64,000 nt of DNA from Asaia bogorensis. Its GTDB lineage: Bacteria; Pseudomonadota; Alphaproteobacteria; Acetobacterales; Acetobacteraceae. Shown one piece after another: positions 1 through 8,929 of the stretch; positions within the stretch are counted from its first letter, which is position 1, and each line of letters begins with the position of its first letter. Both the position numbers and the translations under genes were made by a program. The stretch spans positions 1-64,000 of the forward strand of contig CALQTN020000007.1 of NCBI GenBank assembly GCA_943333505.2, given 5' to 3'. Below the pieces are notes generated by a model. The model was not told the origin of the DNA and did not search any database. It saw nothing but the letters and a program-made list of their open reading frames with translations.

Positions 1-170
1 ATGCGGCTCTCAGGCCGAACGTAGCTGAATAGTCCGTCCCGTCGTTGGTCAAAACCGCGCATCTTCGCTGCCTTGCGTCTGTCAATCTGATGAGAGATCG
101 AATCCCATACGCACGCGTCGGAGCAAGGAGTTTTTCAGCAGCCTGCTAGGCCTCCGGTGTGTGGGCGAAC
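1..170. other. Intergenic left edge, no gene seen
   Basis: This stretch lies downstream of ccoS. I see no reading frame with coding character, no clear terminator hairpin followed by a T run, and no RNA gene. Confidence 0.5.
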
Positions 171-323
171 CTAACGCTTGGGCGGCTGATCGTCGAACAA
201 AATCCGGCTCGCGGCGCCATCCATGTCATCATACTGGCCGGCGCGCAGTGACCACAGGAAGGCCGCGAGCGCACATACCCCGAGAGCCAGGCTCAACAGG
301 ATCAGTCCCAGGATGGATGTCAT
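171..323 (-). CDS. ccoS: CcoS, cbb3 oxidase assembly protein
   Basis: A 50-residue protein, last gene of the cbb3 operon. It starts with one membrane helix (MTSILGLILL, then LALGVCALAAFLWSL), followed by RAGQYDD and a short polar tail ending QPPKR. A helix followed by SLRxGQYDD is the known CcoS pattern. CcoS proteins help insert cofactors into the cbb3 oxidase in the inner membrane. The ATG overlaps the ccoI stop (ATGA at 320-323), so translation is probably coupled. The length fits the family. Confidence 0.9.
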   Translation of the reverse strand: MTSILGLILLSLALGVCALAAFLWSLRAGQYDDMDGAASRILFDDQPPKR

Positions 324-2647
324 TTGCGTACCCGCCATGAATTGCCCAGCACCAGCAAAGACGATGATGACATCGCCGCCGCCGCCAGCCAGGGGGTTAC
401 CAACCCCGCCATCGCCAGCGGTACCATCAGCACATTATAGCCGATTGCCAAAGCAATGTTACCGCGCATGATCGCCTGCGCCCGTCGCGCCACGACGATG
501 GTTTCAGAAACCGCGTCAAGCCCGCTGCCCTGGAACACCACATCTGCAATGGTTTGGCTGAGCTCGGCACCCGACGCGGGGGACATCGATACGCTCGCGG
601 CTGCAAGCGACGGCGCATCGTTCAAGCCGTCACCGACCATCAACACCTGACTGCCGCCGCGACGCATCGCTTCAACGGCCGCGAATTTGTCGACCGGCGT
701 GCATTCGCCCTGCCAGGCCGCGATGCCGCATTGTCCCGCAATCGTCGAGACAGCGGCGCGCCTGTCCCCGGACAGCACGCTCGCGCCAATCCGCATCCGC
801 GCGAGGGTCGCGATGGTTTCCCGCGCGGCCGGGCGCAATGCCTCGGCGAAGCAAAACCGCATCGGCGGGCGGTTGGGGCGCGCGAACCACAGCTCCGGGC
901 CATCGGCGGGCGGCGGATTTTCGACCCCGACAAAGGCGCTACTGCCTAATCTGGTATCGCCCAACGCCATCCCGCGGCCCGGAACCTCACGCACTGCTTC
1001 CGCCGCGACGACCGGGCCAGATGCCACCAGCAAGGCGCGCGCTAACGGATGGCGGCTGCCGGCGGCGAGTTGGGCTGCGGCGGCAAGGTCGGCAGGATTG
1101 CACGCAGGATCGACGACCAGCTCGGGCAACGCTACCGTCAAGGTACCAGTTTTGTCGAAGACAACCGCATCGACATTGGCTAAACGTTCCAATGCAGTGG
1201 CTGATTTTAACAGAATGCCACGCTGGAACAGCCGTTGCGTCGCCAGCACCTGCACCGCCGGCACCGCCAGCGCCAACGCACACGGGCAAGTAATGATCAG
1301 CACCGCGCAGGCAGTGAGTAATGCGTGTTCGATGGTCGCGTGGCCGAAGCCCCACCAGCCCAGAAAGGTCAGCAAGGCGGCCAGATGCACGGTGGGGGCA
1401 TATCGCCGGGCAACCCGGTCGGCGAGTTCGACGAAGCGGCCCCGGCGCGATTCAGCGACTTCAATCAGGCGCACGCATTCGGCGAGCAAGGTGCCGGCGC
1501 CGCTCGCAGTGCACAGAATTGTCAGCGTCGCGCCGAGATTGATAGTACCGGCAAACACCGTCGTTCCAGGTGCTGCGAGCACTGGCAGGCTTTCGCCGGT
1601 AACCAGGCTGGTGTCGAGCGGCGCGCTGCCCAACTCCACCACGCCATCGACACCGATGCGTGATCCCATGGCGACCATGATGCGGGTGCGAGGCGCCACG
1701 CTGGCAGCGGCGCGCTGTTCGGTGGTACCGTCAGGCCTGATCACGGTGACATCGCTGTGGCGCAACGCCAGCAATTGTTCAGCGGTTGCCCGGGCGCGAC
1801 CGCGGGCGCGATGGTCCATCACCCGGCCAATCAGCAAAAAGAACAGCAAGGTGCAGGCCGAGTCGAAATAGGCGTCCCCCGCGCCTTGCAGGGTTTCGAA
1901 CAGACTGAGGCCGGTGACCAGAATAACCCCGACGCTGATCGGCACATCCATGTTGGTGCGGCCGGCACGTAAAGCCGCCCAGGCAGAGCGGAAGAACGGT
2001 CGCCCCGCATAAGCGATCGCCGGCAGTGCGATCAGCGCCGAGACCAGATACAGCGCATCCCGCACCGCAGGCCCCATGCCCTGGCCTTCGCCAATCCAGA
2101 TCGCCACCGACAGCAGCATCACGTTGCCGGCGGCAAAGCCTGCCACCGCCATCGCCCAGATCAATTCGCGTCCCGTTCGATCAGCCGCCGCAGCCAGCCG
2201 GGCCGCATCGAATGGCACCAGCCGATAGCCCAGCTTTTCGACCAGCCCGACCAGCCGGCCGCCATTCGCAACATCGCCGGTCCAGCCGAGTTGCAACCTG
2301 CGGGTGGTCATATTGACCCGGCTATGGGTCACGTTCGGCTCGCGCCCCAGGGCGGTCTCGATCAGCCAAACACAGGCGCCACATTGCAACCCATCGACCG
2401 CGAGGGTCAGGCTGTGATGCCCGGATTTATCGGTGGAAACACAGCGCGCAAGATCCCAACGCTCGGTCGGCTCCGGTCGGTTTGGCGCCAGCGTCGGATC
2501 ACGCACAAGCCTTGCATAGTACTGGCCAAGACCCAGTCCATTGATGGTATCGAACGCTGCCGCGCATCCGCCGCAGCAGAACCGCGCGCCAGCCTGGGTC
2601 TCGCCGCCGCAATGGGCGCAAATCGCCTGGGCGACAGGCGAAGTCAC
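320..2647 (-). CDS. ccoI: CcoI/FixI copper-translocating P-type ATPase
   Basis: A 775-residue P1B-type ATPase expected to export copper to the periplasm for cbb3 maturation. Visible features, in GTG-start numbering: Cys motifs CAHC and CCGGC near residues 10-28, a heavy-metal-binding GLQCGACVW at 86-94, TGES near 350, the intramembrane CPCALALAVP at 454-463, the phosphorylation motif DKTGTLT at 498-504, and a C-terminal GDGLNDAPS hinge. A longer ORF extends to 2716, but the GTG at 2645-2647 overlaps the ccoH stop (GTGA) and places the Cys-rich N-terminus as in FixI. I therefore prefer that start. Confidence 0.9.
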   Translation of the reverse strand: MTSPVAQAICAHCGGETQAGARFCCGGCAAAFDTINGLGLGQYYARLVRDPTLAPNRPEPTERWDLARCVSTDKSGHHSLTLAVDGLQCGACVWLIETALGREPNVTHSRVNMTTRRLQLGWTGDVANGGRLVGLVEKLGYRLVPFDAARLAAAADRTGRELIWAMAVAGFAAGNVMLLSVAIWIGEGQGMGPAVRDALYLVSALIALPAIAYAGRPFFRSAWAALRAGRTNMDVPISVGVILVTGLSLFETLQGAGDAYFDSACTLLFFLLIGRVMDHRARGRARATAEQLLALRHSDVTVIRPDGTTEQRAAASVAPRTRIMVAMGSRIGVDGVVELGSAPLDTSLVTGESLPVLAAPGTTVFAGTINLGATLTILCTASGAGTLLAECVRLIEVAESRRGRFVELADRVARRYAPTVHLAALLTFLGWWGFGHATIEHALLTACAVLIITCPCALALAVPAVQVLATQRLFQRGILLKSATALERLANVDAVVFDKTGTLTVALPELVVDPACNPADLAAAAQLAAGSRHPLARALLVASGPVVAAEAVREVPGRGMALGDTRLGSSAFVGVENPPPADGPELWFARPNRPPMRFCFAEALRPAARETIATLARMRIGASVLSGDRRAAVSTIAGQCGIAAWQGECTPVDKFAAVEAMRRGGSQVLMVGDGLNDAPSLAAASVSMSPASGAELSQTIADVVFQGSGLDAVSETIVVARRAQAIMRGNIALAIGYNVLMVPLAMAGLVTPWLAAAAMSSSSLLVLGNSWRVRK

Positions 2648-3102
2648 GGCACCACGACCCGCCGCGACAGATGAATGCGCTTGCCCGAGACTGCCGCGGT
2701 GAGATCGATTTCCCACTGGCCCGCATCGGGCAGCCTGGTTTCGGCGACATACTCGCCCGGCGCCGCCGCGCGAAACACTAATTCGATGGGGGCGCCGTGT
2801 CCCAACGGACGGCTTGCTTGTCCGACCACCCGCACACCCTCAATCTTCTGTCCGTCACGATCGGCGAGCAGCAGGCGCGGCGTGCCGCTGGCAATAGACA
2901 ATTCGGTTTTCCAGCCCAAAGCTGCTTCGCGGGCGGCGTTTTCCAAAACGGCATCGTAGCGGTTGCTGTCCGCGAATTGGCTATGGGTCACTTTTCCAGG
3001 AAAAGTGTTGATGGCCATCCACACAATACTGCCATCGACCACCGCCACACCGGCCAATCCCAACGCCACCGCGTAGGGGAAGAAAGCCCAGGTCAACCGC
3101 AT
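2644..3102 (-). CDS. ccoH: CcoH/FixH family protein
   Basis: A 152-residue protein with an N-terminal membrane helix (FFPYAVALGLAGVAVVDG) and a periplasmic domain with the FixH-type sequence AINTFPGKVTHSQFADSNRYD. FixH/CcoH binds and stabilises the immature cbb3 complex in the inner membrane. The ATG at 3102 is preceded by AGGAG at about 8 nt. The frame stays open upstream to 3132, but that start would overlap ccoG and has no such site. It sits between ccoG and ccoI and ends in the GTGA overlap with ccoI. Confidence 0.85.
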   Translation of the reverse strand: MRLTWAFFPYAVALGLAGVAVVDGSIVWMAINTFPGKVTHSQFADSNRYDAVLENAAREAALGWKTELSIASGTPRLLLADRDGQKIEGVRVVGQASRPLGHGAPIELVFRAAAPGEYVAETRLPDAGQWEIDLTAAVSGKRIHLSRRVVVP

Positions 3103-3112
3103 TTGGAAACTC

Positions 3113-4561
3113 CTAAGGCTTGCCAGGACCAATGAAATTGGCGCTTCTCTTGATCAGGATATTGTCAGTGGTATCGCGAAGCAGGAAATTGATTTCGGCG
3201 TTCTTGGCCTCCGCACCACCAGGGGCGGCATCAAGAAACACCCGGTAGGCACCGACGCTGTCGGCCGGAACCAGGATGGTGATTGCATCGGCGGGCGCAT
3301 CGGTGGAACCGGCGACCTGCAACTTCGCCCGCATGCCTGCTTCAACCGTCACGGTGAAGCTGACGTCATGGGTATATTTGTTGACCAGCTTCAATGTATA
3401 AGCATTGCGCAACGAACCGTCCTGCAGCCGCACGAATAACGGCGCGCGTTCGTGCTGCACCGACACTTCGAGCAAGGATCGCATAGCAAGCCCCACGCCC
3501 ATCGCGGCCACCGCAATTCCCAACACGGCCAGATAAATCAACGTGCGCGGCCGGATCAGGCGGATCGGCTCAACCGCTTCGCCCTTCGCAAGCTCGGCCT
3601 GCCTGGCAAGCGTATCCCACTTGATCAGCCAGAGCGGCTGGCTGGTGCGGGTCATAATCTCGTTGCAGGCGTCGACACACAAGCCGCAGCCGATACATTC
3701 GAGCTGCACACCGTCGCGGATATCGATGCCAGTCGGGCAGACATGTACGCAGGCATGGCAGTCGATACAATTGCCGAGCGCTGGTGTGGTGGCGACATCG
3801 CGCTTGCCGCGCCCCCGTGGTTCGCCGCGCCAGCCCTGGTATGTTACAATCAGGGTTTGTTCATCGAGCATCGCCGATTGAAAGCGTGGCCATGGGCACA
3901 TATAAGTGCAGACTTGTTCGCGCGCCCATCCTGCCAAAACATAGGTCGTGGCAGTGAACAGGAAAGTGAAGCCGTAGACACCGTTTGACGCCTTTCCGGT
4001 CCAGAAATCGACCGTCACCGTCGGGGCGTCTACGTAGTACATGATCCAGCCACCGCCGGTCCAGAATGCAACGCCCAGCCAGATCGAATGCTTGGCGAGC
4101 TTGCGCCAGACCTTGTCCAATGTTGTCGGCCCGGTGTCGCGCCGCATCCGCGCGTTACGGTCGCCCTCGATCCAGCGTTCGACCAGCATGAACAAATCCG
4201 TCCATACCGTTTGCGGGCAGGCATAACCGCACCAGATGCGGCCGAAAAGGCTGGTGACCAGGAACAGACCTACCGCCGCCAGAATCAAGCCGCCGGTCAG
4301 CAGAACGATGTCCTGTGGCCAGAACGTAATGTCGAAGAAATAAAATCGCTCTGTGCTGATATCCAGCAGCACGGCCTGATCCGGGTGGCCTGGCCCGCGA
4401 TTCCAGCGCAGCCAGGGTAGCGTGTAGTAAACTACCAGGCAAAATATCAGCAGCGCCCATTTTACATTACGTGCAATGCCCCGGACCGCCCGCGGATAGA
4501 CCCGCACCCGATCGGCGTAGAGCGACTCTTCGCCAGCCGGTGGAGCCACGTATTTATTCAC
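3113..4561 (-). CDS. ccoG: CcoG/RdxA/FixG polyferredoxin
   Basis: About 482 residues. An N-terminal membrane part includes CGYACPQTVWTD, several helices follow, and two ferredoxin-type Cys clusters (CIDCHACVHVCPTGIDIRD and CIGCGLCVDACNEI) precede a C-terminal Ig-like FixG domain. CcoG proteins reduce copper during cbb3 oxidase assembly at the membrane. The likely start is the GTG at 4559-4561, one base after the ccoP stop. An ATG at 4591 inside ccoP is the alternative. The gene is in the same operon as its substrate oxidase. Confidence 0.88.
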   Translation of the reverse strand: MNKYVAPPAGEESLYADRVRVYPRAVRGIARNVKWALLIFCLVVYYTLPWLRWNRGPGHPDQAVLLDISTERFYFFDITFWPQDIVLLTGGLILAAVGLFLVTSLFGRIWCGYACPQTVWTDLFMLVERWIEGDRNARMRRDTGPTTLDKVWRKLAKHSIWLGVAFWTGGGWIMYYVDAPTVTVDFWTGKASNGVYGFTFLFTATTYVLAGWAREQVCTYMCPWPRFQSAMLDEQTLIVTYQGWRGEPRGRGKRDVATTPALGNCIDCHACVHVCPTGIDIRDGVQLECIGCGLCVDACNEIMTRTSQPLWLIKWDTLARQAELAKGEAVEPIRLIRPRTLIYLAVLGIAVAAMGVGLAMRSLLEVSVQHERAPLFVRLQDGSLRNAYTLKLVNKYTHDVSFTVTVEAGMRAKLQVAGSTDAPADAITILVPADSVGAYRVFLDAAPGGAEAKNAEINFLLRDTTDNILIKRSANFIGPGKP

Positions 4562-4562
4562 C

Positions 4563-5432
4563 TTATTCGCCACCCCCGAGCGAGTGGACATAAATCGCCA
4601 CGCTCTTGATGGTCGCAGCATCGAGGCGGGTGTTCCAGGCTGGCATCACGCCTTGGCGTGGCGCGCTGATCTGGGCAACGATGGCATCCTTGGTGGTACC
4701 ATAGAGATTGACCGCAGAACGTAAATTCGGTGCCCCGACCTCCCGCTTGCCTTCGCCTTTTTCGCCATGGCAGACAACGCAATTCTCGGCGTAGAGTTTC
4801 GCGCCAGTCGACACGTCGGTACCGGCCTTAATGGCCCCGCGCAGCAGCAGCACATAATCGGCGACAGCGGCAATTTCGACGGGTTTGAGCACGCCATCCA
4901 CGCCGAAGCGTGGCATCTGGCTAACCCTTGCATCAGGGTCCTCGCTCCGAATGCCGTGGGTGATCGACGTCTGGATGTCATCCAGTTTGCCGCCCCAGAT
5001 CCAGCTATTGGATGCAAGCGTCGGGTAGCTCGGTCTGCCACCGCCGCCCGCGCCATGGCAGGCCTGGCAGTTATTGGCGAAGGTGATCTTGCCGGCCGCC
5101 ATGGCGACGGCCATCAGTTTCGGGTCAGCTGCGATCTGCGCCATTGGGGCGGTCTTGATGCGGTCCATGGTGCCACCACGCGAAGCCGCAATGGCAGCTA
5201 CGTCTGCGGTCACTGAAGCCCGCGTCGAGTAGCCGATCAGGCCATGATAATAGCCGAACAACCCTGGCATCGACGGATACACCACCGCAAACCCGACCCC
5301 CCAGATACAGATGGCGATCAAGGTATAGAGCCACCATTTCGGCAGCGGAGTGTTGAGTTCCTTCAGACCGTCCCACACATGGCCTGTGGTATCGCGTCCG
5401 GAGATCACGTCCTTTTCAATCTTGGTCGGCAC
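4563..5432 (-). CDS. ccoP: CcoP, cbb3 oxidase diheme cytochrome c subunit
   Basis: A 289-residue subunit with one or two N-terminal membrane helices (WWLYTLIAICIWGVGFAVVYPS) and two haem c sites, CQACH at 122-126 and CVVCH at 218-222. It passes electrons from periplasmic cytochromes to CcoO and CcoN. The start is GTG, with GAGGAGACC just upstream, 11 nt after the ccoQ stop. The NTPLPKWW stretch and the length are typical of CcoP. Confidence 0.93.
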   Translation of the reverse strand: MPTKIEKDVISGRDTTGHVWDGLKELNTPLPKWWLYTLIAICIWGVGFAVVYPSMPGLFGYYHGLIGYSTRASVTADVAAIAASRGGTMDRIKTAPMAQIAADPKLMAVAMAAGKITFANNCQACHGAGGGGRPSYPTLASNSWIWGGKLDDIQTSITHGIRSEDPDARVSQMPRFGVDGVLKPVEIAAVADYVLLLRGAIKAGTDVSTGAKLYAENCVVCHGEKGEGKREVGAPNLRSAVNLYGTTKDAIVAQISAPRQGVMPAWNTRLDAATIKSVAIYVHSLGGGE

Positions 5433-5443
5433 GAGCGGTCTCC

Positions 5444-5590
5444 TCAGCGATCGTCATTAAGCGGAATAAGGCGGTGGCGTTCGTTGGCTTCTTTGCGGCC
5501 TGGCCAGTATTGGACGGCCACCACCAGCAGAAACACCACGCCCACCAAAACCACCGAATAGGTCAGCAGGAATTGGACGATGGCGGACAT
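5444..5590 (-). CDS. ccoQ: CcoQ-like small cbb3 subunit
   Basis: A 48-residue protein between ccoO and ccoP, with a single membrane helix (QFLLTYSVVLVGVVFLLVV) followed by a basic stretch (WPGRKEANERHR) and an acidic end (NDDR). The length, the one-helix topology and the position define CcoQ, which stabilises the interaction of CcoP with the core. Sequence conservation is low in this family, so the call rests mostly on operon position. Confidence 0.85.
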   Translation of the reverse strand: MSAIVQFLLTYSVVLVGVVFLLVVAVQYWPGRKEANERHRLIPLNDDR

Positions 5591-5599
5591 CGGCGCCTC

Positions 5600-6325
5600 C
5601 TACTGCTGGAGTTTTGCGGGGCTGGTGGCGGAGAAATCGACTAACGTGCCAAGCATTTGCAGATAGGCAACCAGGGCATCGAGTTCGGTTGGCGCACGAT
5701 CATTGCCCGGCACTACCACCGCTTTGGGATAGCGCTTCATCAGTGCTTCGGCGTCCGCCTGCGGATTGGCCTGGGCGCGCAGATCGTCCTTTGCATGGGC
5801 GATCTGATCGGGCGTGTACGGCACGCCCACCATCCGGTTGGTACGAAGATGCTTGTCGATGTGGTCGAAATCCAGCGGTGTCTTCGCCATGAAGCCGTAT
5901 TTCGGCATCAGGCTTTCCGGCACCAGTTCCTGCGGGTTGATCAGATGCGCGTAGTGCCAGTCGCTGGAATACTTGCCACCGACGCGGGCAAGGTCTGGCC
6001 CGATGCGTTTGCTGCCCCACTGGAACGGATGGTCATACATGCTTTCTGCAGCCAAGCTAAAATGGCCGTAACGTTCCACTTCATCCTTCAAGGCGCGCAC
6101 CTGCTGGCTATGGCAGGTGTAGCACCCCTCGCGGATATAGATGCCCCGGCCCATGAGCTCGAGTGGCGTGTAGGGCCGCATCCCGACGACACGTTCGACG
6201 GTGGTTTCAATGGTAAACAGCGGAACAATTTCCACGATACCACCGATGGCGACCGTTAGCAGGGTCAGCACCAGCAACAGGATAGCGTTCTTTTCAATCC
6301 ATTCATGCCAATTTCGACGGACCAT
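5600..6325 (-). CDS. ccoO: CcoO, cbb3 oxidase monohaem cytochrome c subunit
   Basis: A 241-residue subunit with an N-terminal membrane helix and one haem c motif, CYTCHSQ, near residue 68, followed by [13 protein letters not shown] and the conserved [18 protein letters not shown]. It carries electrons from CcoP to CcoN. The ATG at 6325 is 4 nt past the ccoN stop; a longer frame would overlap ccoN by about 40 nt and is not favoured. Length and motifs match the family. Confidence 0.94.
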   Translation of the reverse strand: MVRRNWHEWIEKNAILLLVLTLLTVAIGGIVEIVPLFTIETTVERVVGMRPYTPLELMGRGIYIREGCYTCHSQQVRALKDEVERYGHFSLAAESMYDHPFQWGSKRIGPDLARVGGKYSSDWHYAHLINPQELVPESLMPKYGFMAKTPLDFDHIDKHLRTNRMVGVPYTPDQIAHAKDDLRAQANPQADAEALMKRYPKAVVVPGNDRAPTELDALVAYLQMLGTLVDFSATSPAKLQQ

Positions 6326-6329
6326 AGCC

Positions 6330-7787
6330 TTACTCCCCCGCCAGGACGGCGCCGGCCGGATAGCTCGGCGCAACGCGGTTTGTGGAAGACGAACGCACCG
6401 TCATCACCAGATTGTAGACCATGATCAAGGCTCCGACGAAGAACATCATGCCGCCCATCCAGCGGATGACGTAATATGGGTGAACCGCGTTGACCGATTC
6501 AGCGAAGGAATATTGCAGGAAGCCAAAGGCGTCGTAGGCGCGCCACATCAGGCCCTGCATGATCCCGGCAACCCACATCGAGCTGATGTAGAGCACGATG
6601 CCGAGGGTCGAGATCCAGTAATGCCAGGCGACCAGGCGGGTGGAATAAAGCCCACTGCGCTTCCACAAGATCGGCACCAGATAGTAGATCGCGCCGAAGC
6701 TGATGAAGGCGTTCCAGCCTAGGGTGCCGGAATGGACATGGCCAACAATCCAGTCGGTGTAATGCGCCAGCGCGTTAACATCGCGGATCGACAGCACCGG
6801 GCCTTCGAAGGTCGACATGCCGTAGAAACCAACCGCAGTAACCGAAAAGCGCAAGGCCGGATCAGTGCGCAGTTTGTCCCAGGCGCCCGACAAGGTCATC
6901 AACCCGTTGATCATGCCGCCCCAGCTTGGCATCCACAGCATCAGCGAGAACACCATGCCGAGGAACTGTGTCCAGTCCGGCAGCGACGTGTAATGCAGAT
7001 GATGCGGGCCGGCCCAGATATACATGAACACCAGCGACCAGAAATGCACCACGCTCAGCCGGTACGAATAGATCGGCCGGTCAGCCTGCTTCGGAATGAA
7101 GTAATACATCATCCCCAGGAAACCGGCCGTCAGGAAGAAGCCGACCGCGTTATGACCATACCACCACTGGATCAGCGCACTCTGCACCCCGGCGTAAACC
7201 GCGTAGCTTTTGGCGGAATACATCGAGATCGGCAGGGCGGCATTGTTGACCAGATGCAGTACCGCAATGGTCAGGATGAAGGCGAGCATGAACCAGTTGG
7301 CGACATAGATATGCGGTTCTTCGCGCTTCAGCAGGGTTCCGACGAAAATAACCGCATAGATCACCCAGATCAGGGTAAGCCACAAATCGAGATGCCATTC
7401 CGGTTCGGCATATTCCTGGCCCTGGCTGAAACCCATCACGTAGCTCAGGGCGGCCATGACGATGAAGAACTGGTAGCCCCAGAACACCAGATCGGCCAAC
7501 GCCTCCCCACCGAACAGCCGGGCGTGACAGGTACGCTGGACAATATATAACGACGTCCCGATCAGGATTGAGCCGCCAAAGGCGAAAATCGCCGCCGAGG
7601 TGTGGACCGGACGCAAGCGGCCAAAATTGACGAACGAAAGCCCGAGATTGGCTTCCGGCCAAGCCAGTTCTGCGGCGATATAGACCCCGACCAGGAAGGC
7701 GACAATCGCCCAGAAAACCCCGGCAACGACAAACTTGCGAACCACGTCTTCATTATAGGTGATCGGCGAGAGCGTTGTTTCAGACAT
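6330..7787 (-). CDS. ccoN: CcoN, cbb3 oxidase catalytic subunit I
   Basis: A 485-residue haem-copper oxidase subunit with about 12 membrane helices. It carries the copper/haem ligand histidines in [15 protein letters not shown] and [15 protein letters not shown], and the low-spin/high-spin haem region [14 protein letters not shown]. It reduces oxygen to water with proton pumping at very low oxygen tension. It heads the ccoNOQP run and starts inside the end of a small upstream ORF (8 nt overlap). An FNR-type box lies about 290 bp upstream. Confidence 0.96.
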   Translation of the reverse strand: MSETTLSPITYNEDVVRKFVVAGVFWAIVAFLVGVYIAAELAWPEANLGLSFVNFGRLRPVHTSAAIFAFGGSILIGTSLYIVQRTCHARLFGGEALADLVFWGYQFFIVMAALSYVMGFSQGQEYAEPEWHLDLWLTLIWVIYAVIFVGTLLKREEPHIYVANWFMLAFILTIAVLHLVNNAALPISMYSAKSYAVYAGVQSALIQWWYGHNAVGFFLTAGFLGMMYYFIPKQADRPIYSYRLSVVHFWSLVFMYIWAGPHHLHYTSLPDWTQFLGMVFSLMLWMPSWGGMINGLMTLSGAWDKLRTDPALRFSVTAVGFYGMSTFEGPVLSIRDVNALAHYTDWIVGHVHSGTLGWNAFISFGAIYYLVPILWKRSGLYSTRLVAWHYWISTLGIVLYISSMWVAGIMQGLMWRAYDAFGFLQYSFAESVNAVHPYYVIRWMGGMMFFVGALIMVYNLVMTVRSSSTNRVAPSYPAGAVLAGE

Positions 7788-7989
7788 GATCCCCTCCGTT
7801 GCGACGGGCCGCCTGGCGGTCGAAATATCGCCGGATCAGACCAATATCAAACAGCACCGCGAACGCCGCGAGCGACAGGCCGAAAATGAAAATTCCATTA
7901 TCATAAGCACCGGCAGCCATGGTAAGGCCAACCAGCCCCAGCACGGCGACCAGTGCCCCAACGATAAATCCGCTTATGTCGTCTTCCAT
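7780..7989 (-). CDS. Small two-helix membrane protein, function unknown
   Basis: A 69-residue ORF directly upstream of and overlapping ccoN by 8 nt, so almost certainly co-transcribed and coupled. It has two hydrophobic segments ([18 protein letters not shown] and [19 protein letters not shown]) and a basic C-terminus ([14 protein letters not shown]). I do not recognise a family with certainty. Its position between the FNR box and ccoN suggests a role tied to the oxidase or its expression. Confidence 0.7.
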   Translation of the reverse strand: MEDDISGFIVGALVAVLGLVGLTMAAGAYDNGIFIFGLSLAAFAVLFDIGLIRRYFDRQAARRNGGDHV

Positions 7990-8072
7990 GATCGCTCCGT
8001 GGCCAGTTGTGGATGCCGCCGATCGCAGCGCACCATCTCCTTACAAATTGGTCATCTATGGACCTGCCCGCA

Positions 8073-8086
8073 TTGACACAGATCAA
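8073..8086. promoter_or_regulatory. FNR/FixK box between cco operon and TauE/SafE-like gene
   Basis: The 14 bases TTGACACAGATCAA fit TTGA-N6-TCAA exactly, the site of FNR/FixK/ANR-type regulators that switch on cbb3 genes when oxygen is low. The site centre is about 90 bp from the first minus-strand start codon and about 42 bp from the plus-strand start at 8122. It fits a class II position for a minus-strand transcript starting near 8038 better than for the plus gene, which would then be nearly leaderless. Confidence 0.8.
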
Positions 8087-8121
8087 CCATGCAGCCGTCT
8101 TGGTTGCGGTAAAGGATCCCA

Positions 8122-8838
8122 ATGACCGACTGGATGGGCACACTTGTCGCATTATGCGCGCCGGGCGGGGCGCTTTTACCGTCCGGATTGCTGCTGGCCG
8201 GGCTCGCAGGCGGGGTCATGCACTGCGCGCCGATGTGTGGACCGTTCGTGCTTGGGCAGGTCGGCGCAAAAATGCAGGCGGCGCAGGCCTGTGGGCAATG
8301 CCGTCACCTGGGCATATTGCCCGGCTATCATGTCGGACGCATCGCCACCTATACAGCGTTTGGTGGCGTTGCCGGGCTGGTGGGTGTGGCGCCGGGCCTC
8401 GGCCAACTTGCCGGAGTGGCACTGGCAGCGGCAGCGCTGTTGTTTCTGGGCCAGGGACTTCGTCGGCTGGCGCCATCGATCGGGCGATACCTCCCCAGAC
8501 CTGACCGCGCGAGACCGGACCGCACACCATCGATCGTCACCCGTCTGCTCGGCCGTGTTGGCAGCCTGACCGGTGTGCCGCTCGGCCTGGCGCTCGGTCT
8601 GCTGCCCTGCGGCCTGCTCTATGCCGCGCTGCTCGCCGCGAGCGCCGCAGGTGGCCCCGCCGAAGGCGCGTTTGCGATGCTGCTGTTCGGACTTGGCACC
8701 GTGCCGGCATTGCTGGCAATCGGCATTGCCGGCCAGGCCGCGGCGCGGCGCTGGCAGCACGCGATCGGTCCTGTCGCGCCCTTATTACTGTTGGTCAACG
8801 CGGCAGTGCTCGGGGTGATGGCAGTCCAAATGTTTTGA
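8122..8838 (+). CDS. TauE/SafE (DsbD_2-like) membrane protein
   Basis: A 238-residue polytopic membrane protein. It contains GLAGGVMHCAPMCGPFVLGQ, with the HC-x4-C motif typical of the DsbD_2 / TauE-SafE-like proteins often encoded beside cbb3 clusters, then GYHVGRIATYTAFGG and GLLPCGLLYAAL. Members near cbb3 genes are linked to copper or thiol handling during oxidase maturation, which is inferred here from context. AAGGA precedes the ATG. It is divergent from the cco operon and shares the FNR-box region. Confidence 0.8.
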   Translation: MTDWMGTLVALCAPGGALLPSGLLLAGLAGGVMHCAPMCGPFVLGQVGAKMQAAQACGQCRHLGILPGYHVGRIATYTAFGGVAGLVGVAPGLGQLAGVALAAAALLFLGQGLRRLAPSIGRYLPRPDRARPDRTPSIVTRLLGRVGSLTGVPLGLALGLLPCGLLYAALLAASAAGGPAEGAFAMLLFGLGTVPALLAIGIAGQAAARRWQHAIGPVAPLLLLVNAAVLGVMAVQMF

Positions 8839-8929
8839 TCGGGCCCTCTGGCGTATGGATCACGCATGCCGTAACGTGAGCGCTAACATCGCCTAAGCGG
8901 TGACCCGCTGCCAGTTTGGAGGACACGCC

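Noticed and set aside
687-1871. Long plus-strand frame across ccoI
   Set aside because: Mirror of the ccoI gene; Ser/Arg/Ala-rich with no domain, while ccoI on the other strand has every P-type ATPase motif.
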